NCBI GenBank assembly: GCA_903895855.1
Contig: CAITVN010000009.1
Location: 46,455 to 110,454 of the forward strand
DNA: 64,000 nt
Reading direction: 5' to 3'
Source of the DNA: Oligoflexia bacterium
GTDB taxonomy: Bacteria > Bdellovibrionota > UBA1018
The position numbers and the translations under genes were made by a program. Positions within the stretch are counted from its first letter, which is position 1; each line of letters opens with the position of its first letter. Shown here piece by piece: positions 27,682-36,928 of the stretch. The notes below the pieces were generated by a model that did no database searches, was not told where the DNA came from, and worked only from the letters and a program-made list of their open reading frames with translations.

Positions 27682-28274
27682 TGACTGAATTCGAGGTGAT
27701 CTTGCACTCGACAAACGAGGTCTTTTATCGCGACCTTAAGTGATTCAACCTGTTCTAAGGTAAGCTTCGAGGCGCAAAATACTTGGTAACCCATTTCGAG
27801 GGCACTAGTTTTCAAATTTCTTCCAAGGTCGGTCAGAGAGTTTAAAACTCTTCGGTCGTCTATTTTTGATCTTGCCCGCACAATCAGGTTGTTGTGATCA
27901 AGCTTCTGCAAGATCGGTGTGAGGGTGCCCGAATCTAAGAGCAATTTTTCGCCAATTTGGCTGACAGTGAGGCCAGGTTCTGAAGGTTTTTTTAAGTTCG
28001 CGGCGCTCGTGTTGTGCTCTGTTGAATTCAATTTTTGGCCGAGTTTCAGGTCATCTTCATAGTTCCAAAGAGTCATTAAAACCAAATATTGAGGATAAGT
28101 GATGCCCATTTTATCTAAGTAAGGGGCATAGGCTTGGGTGATGAGACGCGAGGCTGAATAAATAGGAAAGCACAATTGATTCTCAAGCCTAAGGGCCGCG
28201 CTCAGGTCTGGTAGAGTGGTGTCACTTGGTGAGTTGTCTTTCAAATGATTCTCGGCTGGGTGATTCTTAACCAT
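27675..28274 (-). CDS. MarR/OhrR-family redox regulator
   Basis: 199 residues. The OhrR mark [16 protein letters not shown] places the peroxide-sensing Cys at 35; [13 protein letters not shown] and [13 protein letters not shown] form the winged helix. A 30-residue polar insertion (about 85-112) sits just before the helix-turn-helix, unlike typical OhrR. It is the last gene of a three-gene operon with the polyketide synthase and methyltransferase and likely controls it. Confidence 0.85.
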   Translation of the reverse strand: MVKNHPAENHLKDNSPSDTTLPDLSAALRLENQLCFPIYSASRLITQAYAPYLDKMGITYPQYLVLMTLWNYEDDLKLGQKLNSTEHNTSAANLKKPSEPGLTVSQIGEKLLLDSGTLTPILQKLDHNNLIVRARSKIDDRRVLNSLTDLGRNLKTSALEMGYQVFCASKLTLEQVESLKVAIKDLVCRVQDHLEFSHH

Positions 28275-28282
28275 TCAATACC

Positions 28283-29530
28283 TCAATTAGCAGATGTCGT
28301 GATTCTGTCAAGTCTCGCAACACCCATGTAAGAAAGTTTTAAAGAGCGAGTCAGGGCAAAACTGAAATCTTCGGGTACGGTTCTGGTAAAAAGCCCTTTT
28401 AGGGTGATTGTCGAAAGCTTAGGTCGAAGTCCGACCCAGTTTAGCACCGTGAACCCATGTTTCTCGGCCAAAATCTTAAGCTCGGCCGGCGTGATAAAAA
28501 GGTGGTGAACATGCATGTTTTTCGGAGTGTTTCTCACCATCCACTCAACTAGTTTAATGATAATCAAATGCGATAAGAAGTTGCGATTGAAGGTGTGAAA
28601 AAAGAATAACCCACCGATTTTGAGAACTTTGCTTGCTTCGCGAATGACTTCTTCTGGTTTTTCTACATGCTCAAGTAAATCGAGGGCGGTGACGGTGTCA
28701 AAACTTCGGGCGGCGAAATCTAATTGAGTTGCATCACCGAGTTGGTATTGAACTTTACCGGTCAGATCGTACTTTCGTGCAACCTTTAGTGATTCATTTG
28801 AGAGGTCGACAGCGGTCATTGAATAACCCGATGTTGCAAGTGCATTCGCTAGAAAACCTGCTCCGCATCCGATGTCGAGAATTTTCACTGAACTCGATTG
28901 GGTAGAGGCCGCCGGATTGAGTTGCGTGAGTTGGCTTTCGATCCATTGCTTTTTTACTTTGCATTCGGCACGTAAAAGCGCCACGGGGTCATCGTATGCG
29001 GTGTACCAGCGATCACCCAGTTCGTCGTAGAGGTCGTTGTTCACTTTTGCTTTCGCAGTTCCGAAAAATGGCCAGTAAACAATCTGGTAAAGTAAAAATA
29101 GATTAATGATCGCAAAATGGCCGTAAAGGGCCTGTTTTAAGAATTCTTGGGTCTGAGACTCGAGCACTTGTCCGGGGTTGAGCCAAATCATGGCCGCTGA
29201 AACAAAGACAGTCGGATGCAACACAAAGAGTATGGAGTGCAGCCAGTTTTCTGAGGGCTGACATTTTTCTGAGTGTACCCATTCGTCTTTGGTTACAAAG
29301 AAGGTTGAGAACAATCCGATCGCTACATAGACAAAACCATTAGCTTGAGTGGGTGAGGCGAAGATCGCAAGGGCCAAGGTGGCGATGACTGTCAGAGTAT
29401 CTAGCGGGTGGCCAATGATTTCCCAGCGAGGCAGGCGCCTTTTGTGGTGAAAATAGAATTCGTCAAATAAGATGCTCAGCCCTTGTAGCAGCATGGGGGC
29501 TAAAATGAAGGTCAGATATGAAAATTGCAT
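28283..29530 (-). CDS. Membrane-anchored class I SAM methyltransferase (UbiG-like)
   Basis: 415 residues. The N-terminal 160 residues hold four or five hydrophobic helices; the C-terminal half is a UbiG-like methyltransferase with motif I ILDIGCGAGFLANAL, acidic ribose-binding AVDLS, and DLLEHVEKPEEVIREA. It probably O- or C-methylates the polyketide product of its neighbour in the membrane. Spacing: 24 bp after the synthase, 8 bp before the regulator. Confidence 0.85.
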   Translation of the reverse strand: MQFSYLTFILAPMLLQGLSILFDEFYFHHKRRLPRWEIIGHPLDTLTVIATLALAIFASPTQANGFVYVAIGLFSTFFVTKDEWVHSEKCQPSENWLHSILFVLHPTVFVSAAMIWLNPGQVLESQTQEFLKQALYGHFAIINLFLLYQIVYWPFFGTAKAKVNNDLYDELGDRWYTAYDDPVALLRAECKVKKQWIESQLTQLNPAASTQSSSVKILDIGCGAGFLANALATSGYSMTAVDLSNESLKVARKYDLTGKVQYQLGDATQLDFAARSFDTVTALDLLEHVEKPEEVIREASKVLKIGGLFFFHTFNRNFLSHLIIIKLVEWMVRNTPKNMHVHHLFITPAELKILAEKHGFTVLNWVGLRPKLSTITLKGLFTRTVPEDFSFALTRSLKLSYMGVARLDRITTSAN

Positions 29531-29554
29531 GAAAGGTTGCTCCCTAAAAATGGG

Positions 29555-30679
29555 TTAAAATTGTTGCAATCGAAAGACCGAACCGAAAATGGTGAGGCCT
29601 GGGCCAAAAGCAAGCGAGACCACTAACTGGTTTTGATTGTGTTCGTTGTCTAAAATGTTTTTCCAGATGTGGGGTAGCGTAGCAGATGACATATTGCCTC
29701 TCTCTCTTAGCACTTTGACCGAGGCTTCTAAGGCCGAATCTTTTAGTTCGAGAAGATCTCTCACTCGATCGATAATTTTTGGGCCGCCGGGGTGTACGGC
29801 AAAGAGTGCTTCTTTTAGTAAGGTTTCAATTGAATACCCGGCCTTTTTTGCGAGTGATTCTAGAAAAGACATTAAGCTTTGCCCTATTTTTTCGGGCACG
29901 GCTCTTTGTAACGACATTTTCATGCCCCACTGTGCGGGGGCCCATGACATATCGTCGAAAGAATCTTCAATCTGCCATTCTTGGTGGGCCACCAATTCAA
30001 AAGCTCGTTTTGAAGTCAGGCGAGCTGTGCGTTCATCTTGGAGAGTGTATTTGATGTGGCCATCGGCAAAAAGAGTTTGCACGACGATTTGCTCGGCACT
30101 GAGGTCGGCTGGATTGGTGTGCAATCCGCAGAGCTCATTATGGGCAATGTCGATCGTCACGGCTTGGTCGGGTGAGTGGGCGAGTCGAGCATGAGCAACA
30201 CCTTCGGCAATTCTGATAGATGGAATCGAGGCGTAGCAGCCCATATGGTAGGCGTGAGTGATTTCGGTTTCGGTGTTCCACTTGCGCTCGTTAACGATTC
30301 TTTGTGCTGAGGAGGGGGCGTAGTAACCTGTGCAGGTCACATGCACTAGGTGGTCTGGATGCGAACTTTGGGCGTCGGGGTACCATTTGCGAAAGACTTC
30401 GAGAGTGCGGTCGAGAAAAAATCGGGCTTTCTCGTTGATGTCGCGTGAATTGCCTGCAAGTTCGAGTGACTCGAACCAGCGTTTTTCAATGAGGCCTGGT
30501 TTTACTCCAAATTTTGAGACCCAGCGGTCAGCGGCAGTTTTATCGGTCAGGGCATTCTTCACGAGAATTTGTGAGAGGGTCTGAGCGGCTTGTTCTTGCT
30601 CTAGGCAAACAGCAGGCAGAACGCTTTCGAACTGATGTAAGAACAGTTTGTTTTTTTTGGTCGGTTCAGAAGTTTTCAT
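29555..30679 (-). CDS. Type III polyketide synthase (chalcone synthase-like)
   Basis: 374 residues. The catalytic triad is visible: C148 in YHMGCYAS, H296 in AVHPGGPKI and N329 in RGNMSSATL. These enzymes condense a starter CoA with malonyl-CoA; bacterial ones with a neighbouring methyltransferase often make alkylresorcinols, alkylpyrones or methylated quinols. The product here cannot be read from the sequence. It is the first gene of the operon. Confidence 0.92.
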   Translation of the reverse strand: MKTSEPTKKNKLFLHQFESVLPAVCLEQEQAAQTLSQILVKNALTDKTAADRWVSKFGVKPGLIEKRWFESLELAGNSRDINEKARFFLDRTLEVFRKWYPDAQSSHPDHLVHVTCTGYYAPSSAQRIVNERKWNTETEITHAYHMGCYASIPSIRIAEGVAHARLAHSPDQAVTIDIAHNELCGLHTNPADLSAEQIVVQTLFADGHIKYTLQDERTARLTSKRAFELVAHQEWQIEDSFDDMSWAPAQWGMKMSLQRAVPEKIGQSLMSFLESLAKKAGYSIETLLKEALFAVHPGGPKIIDRVRDLLELKDSALEASVKVLRERGNMSSATLPHIWKNILDNEHNQNQLVVSLAFGPGLTIFGSVFRLQQF

Positions 30680-30728
30680 GGGGCGGCTCCGGGTTGTTTT
30701 TAGTTGCTCTTAAAGTTGAATAGCTGAT

Positions 30729-30763
30729 AATTGAATTGTATGCAAACTAATTGAGTGCAATTG
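30729..30763. promoter_or_regulatory. Cluster of four AATTG motifs, candidate OhrR-like operator
   Basis: Four AATTG sequences occur in 35 bp (30729, 30734, 30749, 30759) about 50-85 bp upstream of the polyketide synthase start and between divergent genes. MarR/OhrR boxes are AT-rich and often contain CAATT/AATTG halves, so this is a plausible autoregulatory site; by eye only. Confidence 0.35.
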
Positions 30764-30871
30764 ATTTTAGGGTGAAAAATTATTGACGTCGAAAGGCGTT
30801 CAAAACTTTGATTTTGCAGAACTTTTAGGGTTACTGGCCGAAAAGGTCGGGTTATAATTTAAAAATACAAT

Positions 30872-31756
30872 ATGAAGACTCAATCACTTAGTCTGGGTGG
30901 GTTGTTACGAATTCTCTTAGTCGCGGGCTTGTTCGGCGCAGCTAATTTTTCTGGTGTGTTGTGGGCCGACGAAATCTCTACCGTTGTCACAGAGTCGGCA
31001 GACATCGTCATTAATGATGGCGGTAAGGTGAAGGTTCTTGAAAAACTAAAGCGTGGTGACAAAGTAAAAACCGGAGCTAAAAAAGGAAAAGACTGGATTG
31101 AGGTTTACTTAAAAAAGCCACAAGGAAAAATCATCAAAGGCTTAACGAAGGCCTCAGTTTTTGGGGCGCAGCCCGCAAAAAAAGTTGAAAAGCCATCTGC
31201 GCCGGGCACCCCTGTGGCTCACCCCATTGGTTTTGGTGTTGGCTATGGGTTGGCGATGATTGGTGGCAATGATTTTCAAACGGCTATTGGATTAGATAAA
31301 GCCTCGATGATCGCATCGAATATCGGTTTTTTTGGAAGCTATCGGCTTAACGATTTATTCGCATTCGGACTTCGAGGAGGGTTGCTTACCTATTCGATTT
31401 CTTTTGATGGTGGCACTACTATTCCGATCACCGGTGAATTGGCATTCAGAGGCATTTTTGTGCTGCCTTACGTGTCTTTTATTTTTTTGAGTGGTCCTTC
31501 GTATGACCTTGAGCTCAACGCCGGAGCCGGAATGCTACTCGGTACAAAGGTGACCACTACTCTGAATTCGGTCGCAACGACAGTTTCTCCCAAGTCGGCC
31601 ATTGCGCTTGATTTTTCACTGGTCGCGAAATGGTTTCCGACCGAGATGTTCGGAATTTACGTCAAAGGTGGATACCTACACACGCTACCACCTGCTGGTT
31701 ACACGACTTTAGTGAAGGGTTATGAGGGTCAAGGTGGAATTGCTATTCGCCTTTAG
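30872..31756 (+). CDS. SH3-like domain plus outer-membrane beta-barrel protein
   Basis: 294 residues. Signal peptide to about residue 32 (VLWA-DE). Residues 33-95 resemble a bacterial SH3-like domain (adjacent ISTVVTESADIVINDGG and KGKDWIEVYL). A Lys/Pro-rich linker follows, then a barrel of about 170 residues. The SH3 part may touch peptidoglycan and the barrel the outer membrane (inference). Ending in IAIRL rather than Phe. No operon partner. Confidence 0.65.
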   Translation: MKTQSLSLGGLLRILLVAGLFGAANFSGVLWADEISTVVTESADIVINDGGKVKVLEKLKRGDKVKTGAKKGKDWIEVYLKKPQGKIIKGLTKASVFGAQPAKKVEKPSAPGTPVAHPIGFGVGYGLAMIGGNDFQTAIGLDKASMIASNIGFFGSYRLNDLFAFGLRGGLLTYSISFDGGTTIPITGELAFRGIFVLPYVSFIFLSGPSYDLELNAGAGMLLGTKVTTTLNSVATTVSPKSAIALDFSLVAKWFPTEMFGIYVKGGYLHTLPPAGYTTLVKGYEGQGGIAIRL

Positions 31757-31772
31757 AGTTCATTACCAATCT

Positions 31773-32189
31773 CTAGAGTTCTTTGGAGTGTCCCTTTTTC
31801 TTTTCAGAACCAGGGGTCAAAGTCACCGTGACGTCACTGTTTTCAAATAGCCCGGCGCCAATCGAAACGGTGAATGTTTTGGTGGGTGGAGCGAAACAGT
31901 AAACTGTGCCGCTAAAGGGTGATTCTTTTGCCATGACTGAGCCTTGAATGGCTACTTTGTCACCATTGGTTTGAACCGAGAAACTATTCGACACGATTTC
32001 GTCGGCACAACCTTTTAGGCGCACAGTGATGTCGGCGACCCTATCGAAAGAGCAATAGTTTTCACTCTCGCATTCTTTGTGTTTGACGTTGACTGCCGCG
32101 ACTTCGGTGACCCAATAGTTGTCGCCTGCGGCGGCAAAAGCGTGGCTAGTGAGAACCAATAATAGACTGGGGTATAGACCTAATTTCAT
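31773..32189 (-). CDS. Secreted protein of unknown function
   Basis: 138 residues. Signal peptide (SHAFA-AAGDN), then a beta-rich domain with four or more Cys (CESENYC, KGCADE, VYCFAP) that could form disulfides in the periplasm. Lys-rich C-terminus. No family recognised. It is convergent with the SH3-barrel gene, 16 bp apart. Confidence 0.6.
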   Translation of the reverse strand: MKLGLYPSLLLVLTSHAFAAAGDNYWVTEVAAVNVKHKECESENYCSFDRVADITVRLKGCADEIVSNSFSVQTNGDKVAIQGSVMAKESPFSGTVYCFAPPTKTFTVSIGAGLFENSDVTVTLTPGSEKKKGHSKEL

Positions 32190-32257
32190 TGCGCGCTCCT
32201 TAAAAAAACTGTCACTGTCGTTAACTTCCGACCGTTTTAGTATACTAATTTAACTAT

Positions 32258-32275
32258 CAATTCAACTCTGAATTG
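32258..32275. promoter_or_regulatory. Short palindrome between divergent genes
   Basis: CAATTCA-actc-TGAATTG, a seven-pair dyad in AT-rich DNA between the starts of the secreted protein and the DDAH-like gene. Operator-like, unproven. Confidence 0.3.
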
Positions 32276-32327
32276 AGTTCGTTAGATATTGGTGTTACCT
32301 CATTGAAATAACTAAGGAAAATTTAAA

Positions 32328-33119
32328 ATGGAAAAAACTGCTCTCATTCGTGATGTCTCGTCTGACCTAGAAAACTGTGCTCTCACTTTTGTCGATCGGT
32401 TGCCCATAGATTGGCTGAAGGCCGCGGCACAGCACCGTGAATACGGTAAAGCCTTGTCTCGATTGGGAGTTGCGGTGACGACTCTTGAGGCGTTACCCGG
32501 ATTTGCGGATGGAGTTTTTGTTGAAGACCCCGCAGTGGTTTTCGATGAGCTTGCCGTTATGACTCGAATGGGTACCGAATCTCGCCAAGGTGAAGTCGGT
32601 GAATTAGCGAAATCGTTGAAGGCGATTCGGTCGCTTGTTTTCTTAGAAACCCCAGCGACTCTTGAAGGTGGCGATGTGTTACGCATTGGTCAGAAAGTTT
32701 TTGTGGGAACCTCTAAACGCACGAATAGGGTCGGTGCTGAACAATTGAAAAAAATAATTGCCCCGCTTGGGTATCAAGTGATCACGAGTGAAGTGAAGGG
32801 ATGCTTGCACTTCAAAACCGGCTGCTCGTATTTGGGTAAAAACACCGTTTTGATTAACTCAACTTGGATTGATCCGAAAACATTTGACGGTTTTACGGTC
32901 GTTGAAGTTGATTCGCGTGAACCTTTTGCCGCAAATGCTCTTTTGATTGGCGACACCGTGGTGTATTCGACTTCATTTGTGCACACGCAAAATAAACTAG
33001 AAAAATTAGGGTTTAAGCTTGAGTTGGTTGACATCTCTGAACTCATGAAGGCCGAGGCGGGCTTGACTTGCCTCAGTCAGATAATTTGCCAAACAATTAC
33101 CAAGACAAAACAGTTGTAG
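32328..33119 (+). CDS. Dimethylargininase-like amidinotransferase-family hydrolase
   Basis: 263 residues. The guanidino-enzyme marks are FVEDPAVV (E66-D67), TLEGGDVL, HFKTGCSYL (H161) and the nucleophile C248 in EAGLTCLS. These match DDAH, which cleaves N-methylated arginines to citrulline and methylamines; citrulline- or arginine-type substrates cannot be told apart from sequence. Cytoplasmic, no signal. Confidence 0.85.
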   Translation: MEKTALIRDVSSDLENCALTFVDRLPIDWLKAAAQHREYGKALSRLGVAVTTLEALPGFADGVFVEDPAVVFDELAVMTRMGTESRQGEVGELAKSLKAIRSLVFLETPATLEGGDVLRIGQKVFVGTSKRTNRVGAEQLKKIIAPLGYQVITSEVKGCLHFKTGCSYLGKNTVLINSTWIDPKTFDGFTVVEVDSREPFAANALLIGDTVVYSTSFVHTQNKLEKLGFKLELVDISELMKAEAGLTCLSQIICQTITKTKQL

Positions 33120-33137
33120 CCCTCATGGTCTTGAGTG

Positions 33138-34094
33138 ATGATGGCCAGCATGAACCTGACAAAAGTAACGGTTGTAACGCCTTGTTATAACGAAGAAGAC
33201 AATGTCGAAGCACTTTTTGCAAAAGTCAAAGAGGTCATGGCTACGGTCAAAGATCGCTATGAGTACGAGCACCTTTTTATCGACAACCATTCGCAAGATC
33301 GTACGGTTGAGATTTTGCGCAGGCTTTCGAGCACAGAAAGAGCCCTGAGGGTGATTGTCAATTCTCGTAATTTTGGTCACATTCGGTCGCCGGCCTATGC
33401 CCTCTTGCAAGCAAAGGGTGATGTGGTGATTTCACTGGTGGCTGATTTTCAAGATCCGCCAGAAATGATTTTGGCGTTCTTGGCGCACTGGGAAAAGGGT
33501 GCAAAGATCGTGATGGGAGTAAAAGAGTCAGCCGAAGAATCGCCACTTTTTTTCGCCGTTCGAAAGGCCTATTACAATTTAGTCTCTCGGCTCTCAGATG
33601 TGCAGTTAGTCAAAAACTTTACTGGCTTTGGGCTTTATGATCAAAAAATAATTAAGATTCTCCGAGAGATTGATGACCCGTATCCCTATTGGCGAGGGCT
33701 CATCTCAGACATTGGTTTTGAGCCAGTGATTGTTAAGTACAAACAGCCGGTCAGAAAACGCGGCTTGACCAAAAATAACTTCTATACCCTTTACGACATT
33801 GCAATGCTCGGTATCACGAATCATTCAAAGGTGCCGCTTCGGGTGGCAACCATGGCCGGCTTTGCCATGTCGGCATTGAGTTTACTCATGTCATTTTGTT
33901 ACTTATTCGCAAAATTGATTTTCTGGAATCAGTTTCAAATCGGAACAGCGCCGATTCTGATTAGCTTGTTCTTTTTCTCGTCGCTTCAGCTATTTTTTAT
34001 CGGAATTCTAGGTGAATACATCGGTTCAATACACACCCAAGTCCAGAAGCGCCCTCTGGTAGTCGAAAAAGAAAGAATTGGGTTTGGCAGTTAA
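33138..34094 (+). CDS. Glycosyltransferase family 2, membrane-bound (GtrB/DPM1-like)
   Basis: About 318 residues: VVTPCYNEEDNVEALF, FIDNHSQDRTVEIL and ISLVADFQDPPE (the metal-binding acidic motif) make the GT-A domain, followed by two C-terminal membrane helices (about 235-260 and 270-295). This class moves a sugar from UDP-sugar to undecaprenyl or dolichyl phosphate. GTG 33135 and ATG 33138/33141 are all possible starts. It begins 15 bp after the DDAH-like gene. Confidence 0.85.
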   Translation: MMASMNLTKVTVVTPCYNEEDNVEALFAKVKEVMATVKDRYEYEHLFIDNHSQDRTVEILRRLSSTERALRVIVNSRNFGHIRSPAYALLQAKGDVVISLVADFQDPPEMILAFLAHWEKGAKIVMGVKESAEESPLFFAVRKAYYNLVSRLSDVQLVKNFTGFGLYDQKIIKILREIDDPYPYWRGLISDIGFEPVIVKYKQPVRKRGLTKNNFYTLYDIAMLGITNHSKVPLRVATMAGFAMSALSLLMSFCYLFAKLIFWNQFQIGTAPILISLFFFSSLQLFFIGILGEYIGSIHTQVQKRPLVVEKERIGFGS

Positions 34095-34142
34095 CTCATC
34101 ACTCGTGTGTGATCGATCGGAGAAACGCCTATTTTAACACTC

Positions 34143-35348
34143 ATGCGCTTGCTTCTTACTTTGTTGGCTTTTTTGAAAATGCAAGGCACCCCTGTTTGTG
34201 CGGCCGAAATGCCAGGGGTTTCTAGAGAAATTTCAGTCGAACAAGTCGTTCGTCAGTTGTCATCTGCGAGTTGGGGGGGGCGTGCCCCTTGTACTCGCGG
34301 ACATGAACTGGCCAAGCAGCTGCTGTTGAAAACGTTGAAAGATCTGAATTTTGAAACCGAGATTGTTTCTGCTAACTCACTTCAACCGTGGAAAGGTAAA
34401 ATTGAAAACGTTTTGGCGTTCGAGAAAAAGTCTCGCTTAAATAAGTGTGTGGTTCTGGCCGCTCACTACGATCACAACCCACCGATGGGTGGTGAATATT
34501 CTCCCGGAGCGAACGACAACGCTTCAGGGGTGGCAGCGGTACTCGAAGTGGCGAAACGGTGGTCAGAGAAAAATCGTGTAGCTACTCAGAGTCAGGTGAG
34601 CCTTGTGGTGAGTTTTCCTGATCAAGAAGAGAACTTCATTCAAGGCAGTCAGTTTGTTGCTGCGGCCGTGTCGAATCGCTGCGATAAAGTGCTATTTACG
34701 GTAACGCTAGACATGGTCGGGGTCGCGTTTTTTCGGGGGTTTGAAAAAAAGTTTTTCGTGCTGGGGTCAGAGTCGAGCAATGATCTCACCGAATTGATTC
34801 TAAAAAAGCAGCTCACCGATACTTCTACGGGTGTTTTGTCTTTGGCTGCAAATATTTCGATGATTGAGCTATTGGGCGTTCCGCGCTCAGACTACAGTGC
34901 GTTTCGTAATCGACAAATGCCGTATCTTTTTTTAACTGCTGGCATGCCTTCAACTTACCACACTCCTGCTGACAAAGCTGACTTGGTTGACTTTGAGCAG
35001 ATCGTGAAGACTTCAGAGTGGCTCTTTGAATTGTTAGAGATGACCGAAACTCAGATGAGTGATCGTGAGTTTCAGTTCATTCAAAAGCCGACCTTTATTG
35101 GCGACGATCAAAAACTGGCGGCCGATGAACTTCTCAGAAGTCTCATGGCCAGGCCTCGTGAAAATGACCTGTCGGTCGCTGAAATCGAGTGGATTCAATC
35201 GAGAATGAAGCTTTACAGTGACCCGATTTATCACCCCTCGAAGTTCGAACTACAGCTTGATGTGTTGAGAGTCATTCGAATCGTATCGAGAAAGGCGCCT
35301 TATCCGGCGGCTTACCTTCGGTCTTTAATCGGGAAAATATTTTGGTGA
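34143..35348 (+). CDS. Secreted M28-family peptidase
   Basis: 401 residues. Signal peptide to about residue 20. The two-zinc site is seen: H108 (AAHYDH), D125 (GANDNASG), E162-E163 (DQEE), D190 (LDMVG), H273 (TYHTPADK). A G8 tract sits at codons 44-46 (34273-34280). Probably a periplasmic or secreted aminopeptidase. Its end overlaps the convergent GMC gene by 37 bp. Confidence 0.87.
   Translation: MRLLLTLLAFLKMQGTPVCAAEMPGVSREISVEQVVRQLSSASWGGRAPCTRGHELAKQLLLKTLKDLNFETEIVSANSLQPWKGKIENVLAFEKKSRLNKCVVLAAHYDHNPPMGGEYSPGANDNASGVAAVLEVAKRWSEKNRVATQSQVSLVVSFPDQEENFIQGSQFVAAAVSNRCDKVLFTVTLDMVGVAFFRGFEKKFFVLGSESSNDLTELILKKQLTDTSTGVLSLAANISMIELLGVPRSDYSAFRNRQMPYLFLTAGMPSTYHTPADKADLVDFEQIVKTSEWLFELLEMTETQMSDREFQFIQKPTFIGDDQKLAADELLRSLMARPRENDLSVAEIEWIQSRMKLYSDPIYHPSKFELQLDVLRVIRIVSRKAPYPAAYLRSLIGKIFW
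34273..34280 (+). repeat. Homopolymer tract of eight G in the M28 peptidase gene
   Basis: Codes Trp-Gly-Gly near residue 44. A one-base slip would abolish nearly the whole enzyme. Confidence 0.4.
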
Positions 35349-36928
35349 ACGATTTGGTCAGCCACATATAACCCGATGGCATAGGTTGACCATTGAGGCG
35401 GCACGCCGATCGAGGTCGGGTAGAGTGACGTATCAGAAACATAGACGTTAGTCGTGGTGTGAATGCGGCCAGACTGATTCGCGCATGAGTCTTTAGGTGA
35501 GTTGCCCATCCACACGCTGCTCATTGGGTGAACTGAGACAATATCGATATCACCCGGGGTCACGTCAAGTAGCTGGTTTTGCGTGGTTGTCTGGTAAAGG
35601 CGATCGAGTTCGTCGACAGACGAAATGTGTGTGAGCGCCCCAGTTGGGTAGATGACTTCTTTGGCCCCTGCTGCAAAGAGAATGCGACTGGCTTGATACA
35701 AGCCATGAGTGAGCTCAGCGAGATCACTCTCGTTGAGTGTGTAGTGAATTTTCGGTTCACCGAAAATACCGGCTGTGATCGAACCTTGACTGGTGTCGTG
35801 TACCATGGCGCTAATCGCTGATAGGTGCGAATAGTTTTGCATGAGCTCTCTGCTCTGAGTACCAAATGCGGGCATGAGTGAGGCAGTGCCGGCGGGGTGG
35901 GCCGACCCTGCGATCAACCAAGTGCGATCGAATTGTTGTGCGGTGGGCGTTTTGTGGGCGCTAGTTGATTCAGAAAAATCAAGAAATTCGGTGCACTCCC
36001 AACTTTGAGGAATTCCTTTCCAAGAGTTTACTTTCTGCTCGAATAAGCCTGCAACCACCACGCCCGGGTGAAGGTGCAGTCTCGAGCCGATCAGTTGTTC
36101 GGGGTCGGGGGTCTTTGATCGTTTGAGCAAGAGCGGCGTTTCAATCGCGCCACCCGCACAGATGAAAATCTCTGCGGTGATACTAATTTCAGCGATTGGG
36201 GGTGACCGGGCTGGCAAGCTGGGGTTAAGCACGACCGCCGTCAATGTTTCGGCCTTCGCGCCCTGCGGGGTGGCAGTGTACTTGAGGTTGATTGCCTTAG
36301 TGTCAGCGAGAATGGTGAGACCGTTTTCGATAGCTTTGGGCAGCAGCATTTTTAGGGCATTATTTTTAGCATCAAACGCGCAACCCAATTCGCAAAAACC
36401 GCTTTGAACGCAGCCCTCGCGATTATGTGAAAGAAGGCCTCCACGAAACCCGAGTCGTTCGGTTCCGAGCTGAAAAAGTCGGTTGTTCTCGTTCACTTGT
36501 GCTGGCAGAATCGGCTGAATTTTAAGCAAATCTCTCACAGTGTCCAAATACGGCTTAAATTGCGCGTGGGTGAATTGGCTGAGTTGCCACGAGTTAAAAA
36601 CGGTCTCGGGTATCTCTTTACATAAATTAATATTGTGTAATGTAGAGCCGCCCACACCCTTGCCATGCAAGACTCGAATCGCTTTGTCGGCAGTTCGTCG
36701 CCCACCGCCATCATAGAATAGTTTCTTAAATGAGTCGTCTTCAAGTTGTTGAAAATCGCTTGGGGTCAGAAAACTTCCGGACTCCACTAAGATAACGCTC
36801 ACTCCACTTTGAGTGAGTTGATAGGCGGCTGCGCTCGCCCCTGCGCCCGAACCCACGATGCAGACGCTGGTTCGATAAGATTTGGGTTGAGACCGATTTT
36901 TTAAAAAATGCTGATGGGTATAAATCAT
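35312..36928 (-). CDS. GMC-family FAD oxidoreductase
   Basis: 538 residues. FAD-binding VCIVGSGAGASAAAYQL at about 23-39, then VLVES-type VILVESGSF, HGKGVGGSTLHN, and the C-terminal HPMSSVWMG with VSDTSLYPTSIGVPPQWS typical of GMC dehydrogenases. It has no signal peptide; it likely hitchhikes through Tat with the subunit-3-like partner encoded just upstream (ATGA overlap). Alcohol or polyol substrate unknown. No cytochrome subunit follows in the operon. Confidence 0.87.
   Translation of the reverse strand: MIYTHQHFLKNRSQPKSYRTSVCIVGSGAGASAAAYQLTQSGVSVILVESGSFLTPSDFQQLEDDSFKKLFYDGGGRRTADKAIRVLHGKGVGGSTLHNINLCKEIPETVFNSWQLSQFTHAQFKPYLDTVRDLLKIQPILPAQVNENNRLFQLGTERLGFRGGLLSHNREGCVQSGFCELGCAFDAKNNALKMLLPKAIENGLTILADTKAINLKYTATPQGAKAETLTAVVLNPSLPARSPPIAEISITAEIFICAGGAIETPLLLKRSKTPDPEQLIGSRLHLHPGVVVAGLFEQKVNSWKGIPQSWECTEFLDFSESTSAHKTPTAQQFDRTWLIAGSAHPAGTASLMPAFGTQSRELMQNYSHLSAISAMVHDTSQGSITAGIFGEPKIHYTLNESDLAELTHGLYQASRILFAAGAKEVIYPTGALTHISSVDELDRLYQTTTQNQLLDVTPGDIDIVSVHPMSSVWMGNSPKDSCANQSGRIHTTTNVYVSDTSLYPTSIGVPPQWSTYAIGLYVADQIVHQNIFPIKDRR

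Noticed and set aside
30514..30723. Plus-strand open frame over the start of the polyketide synthase
   Set aside because: Antisense shadow, no ribosome site, no family.
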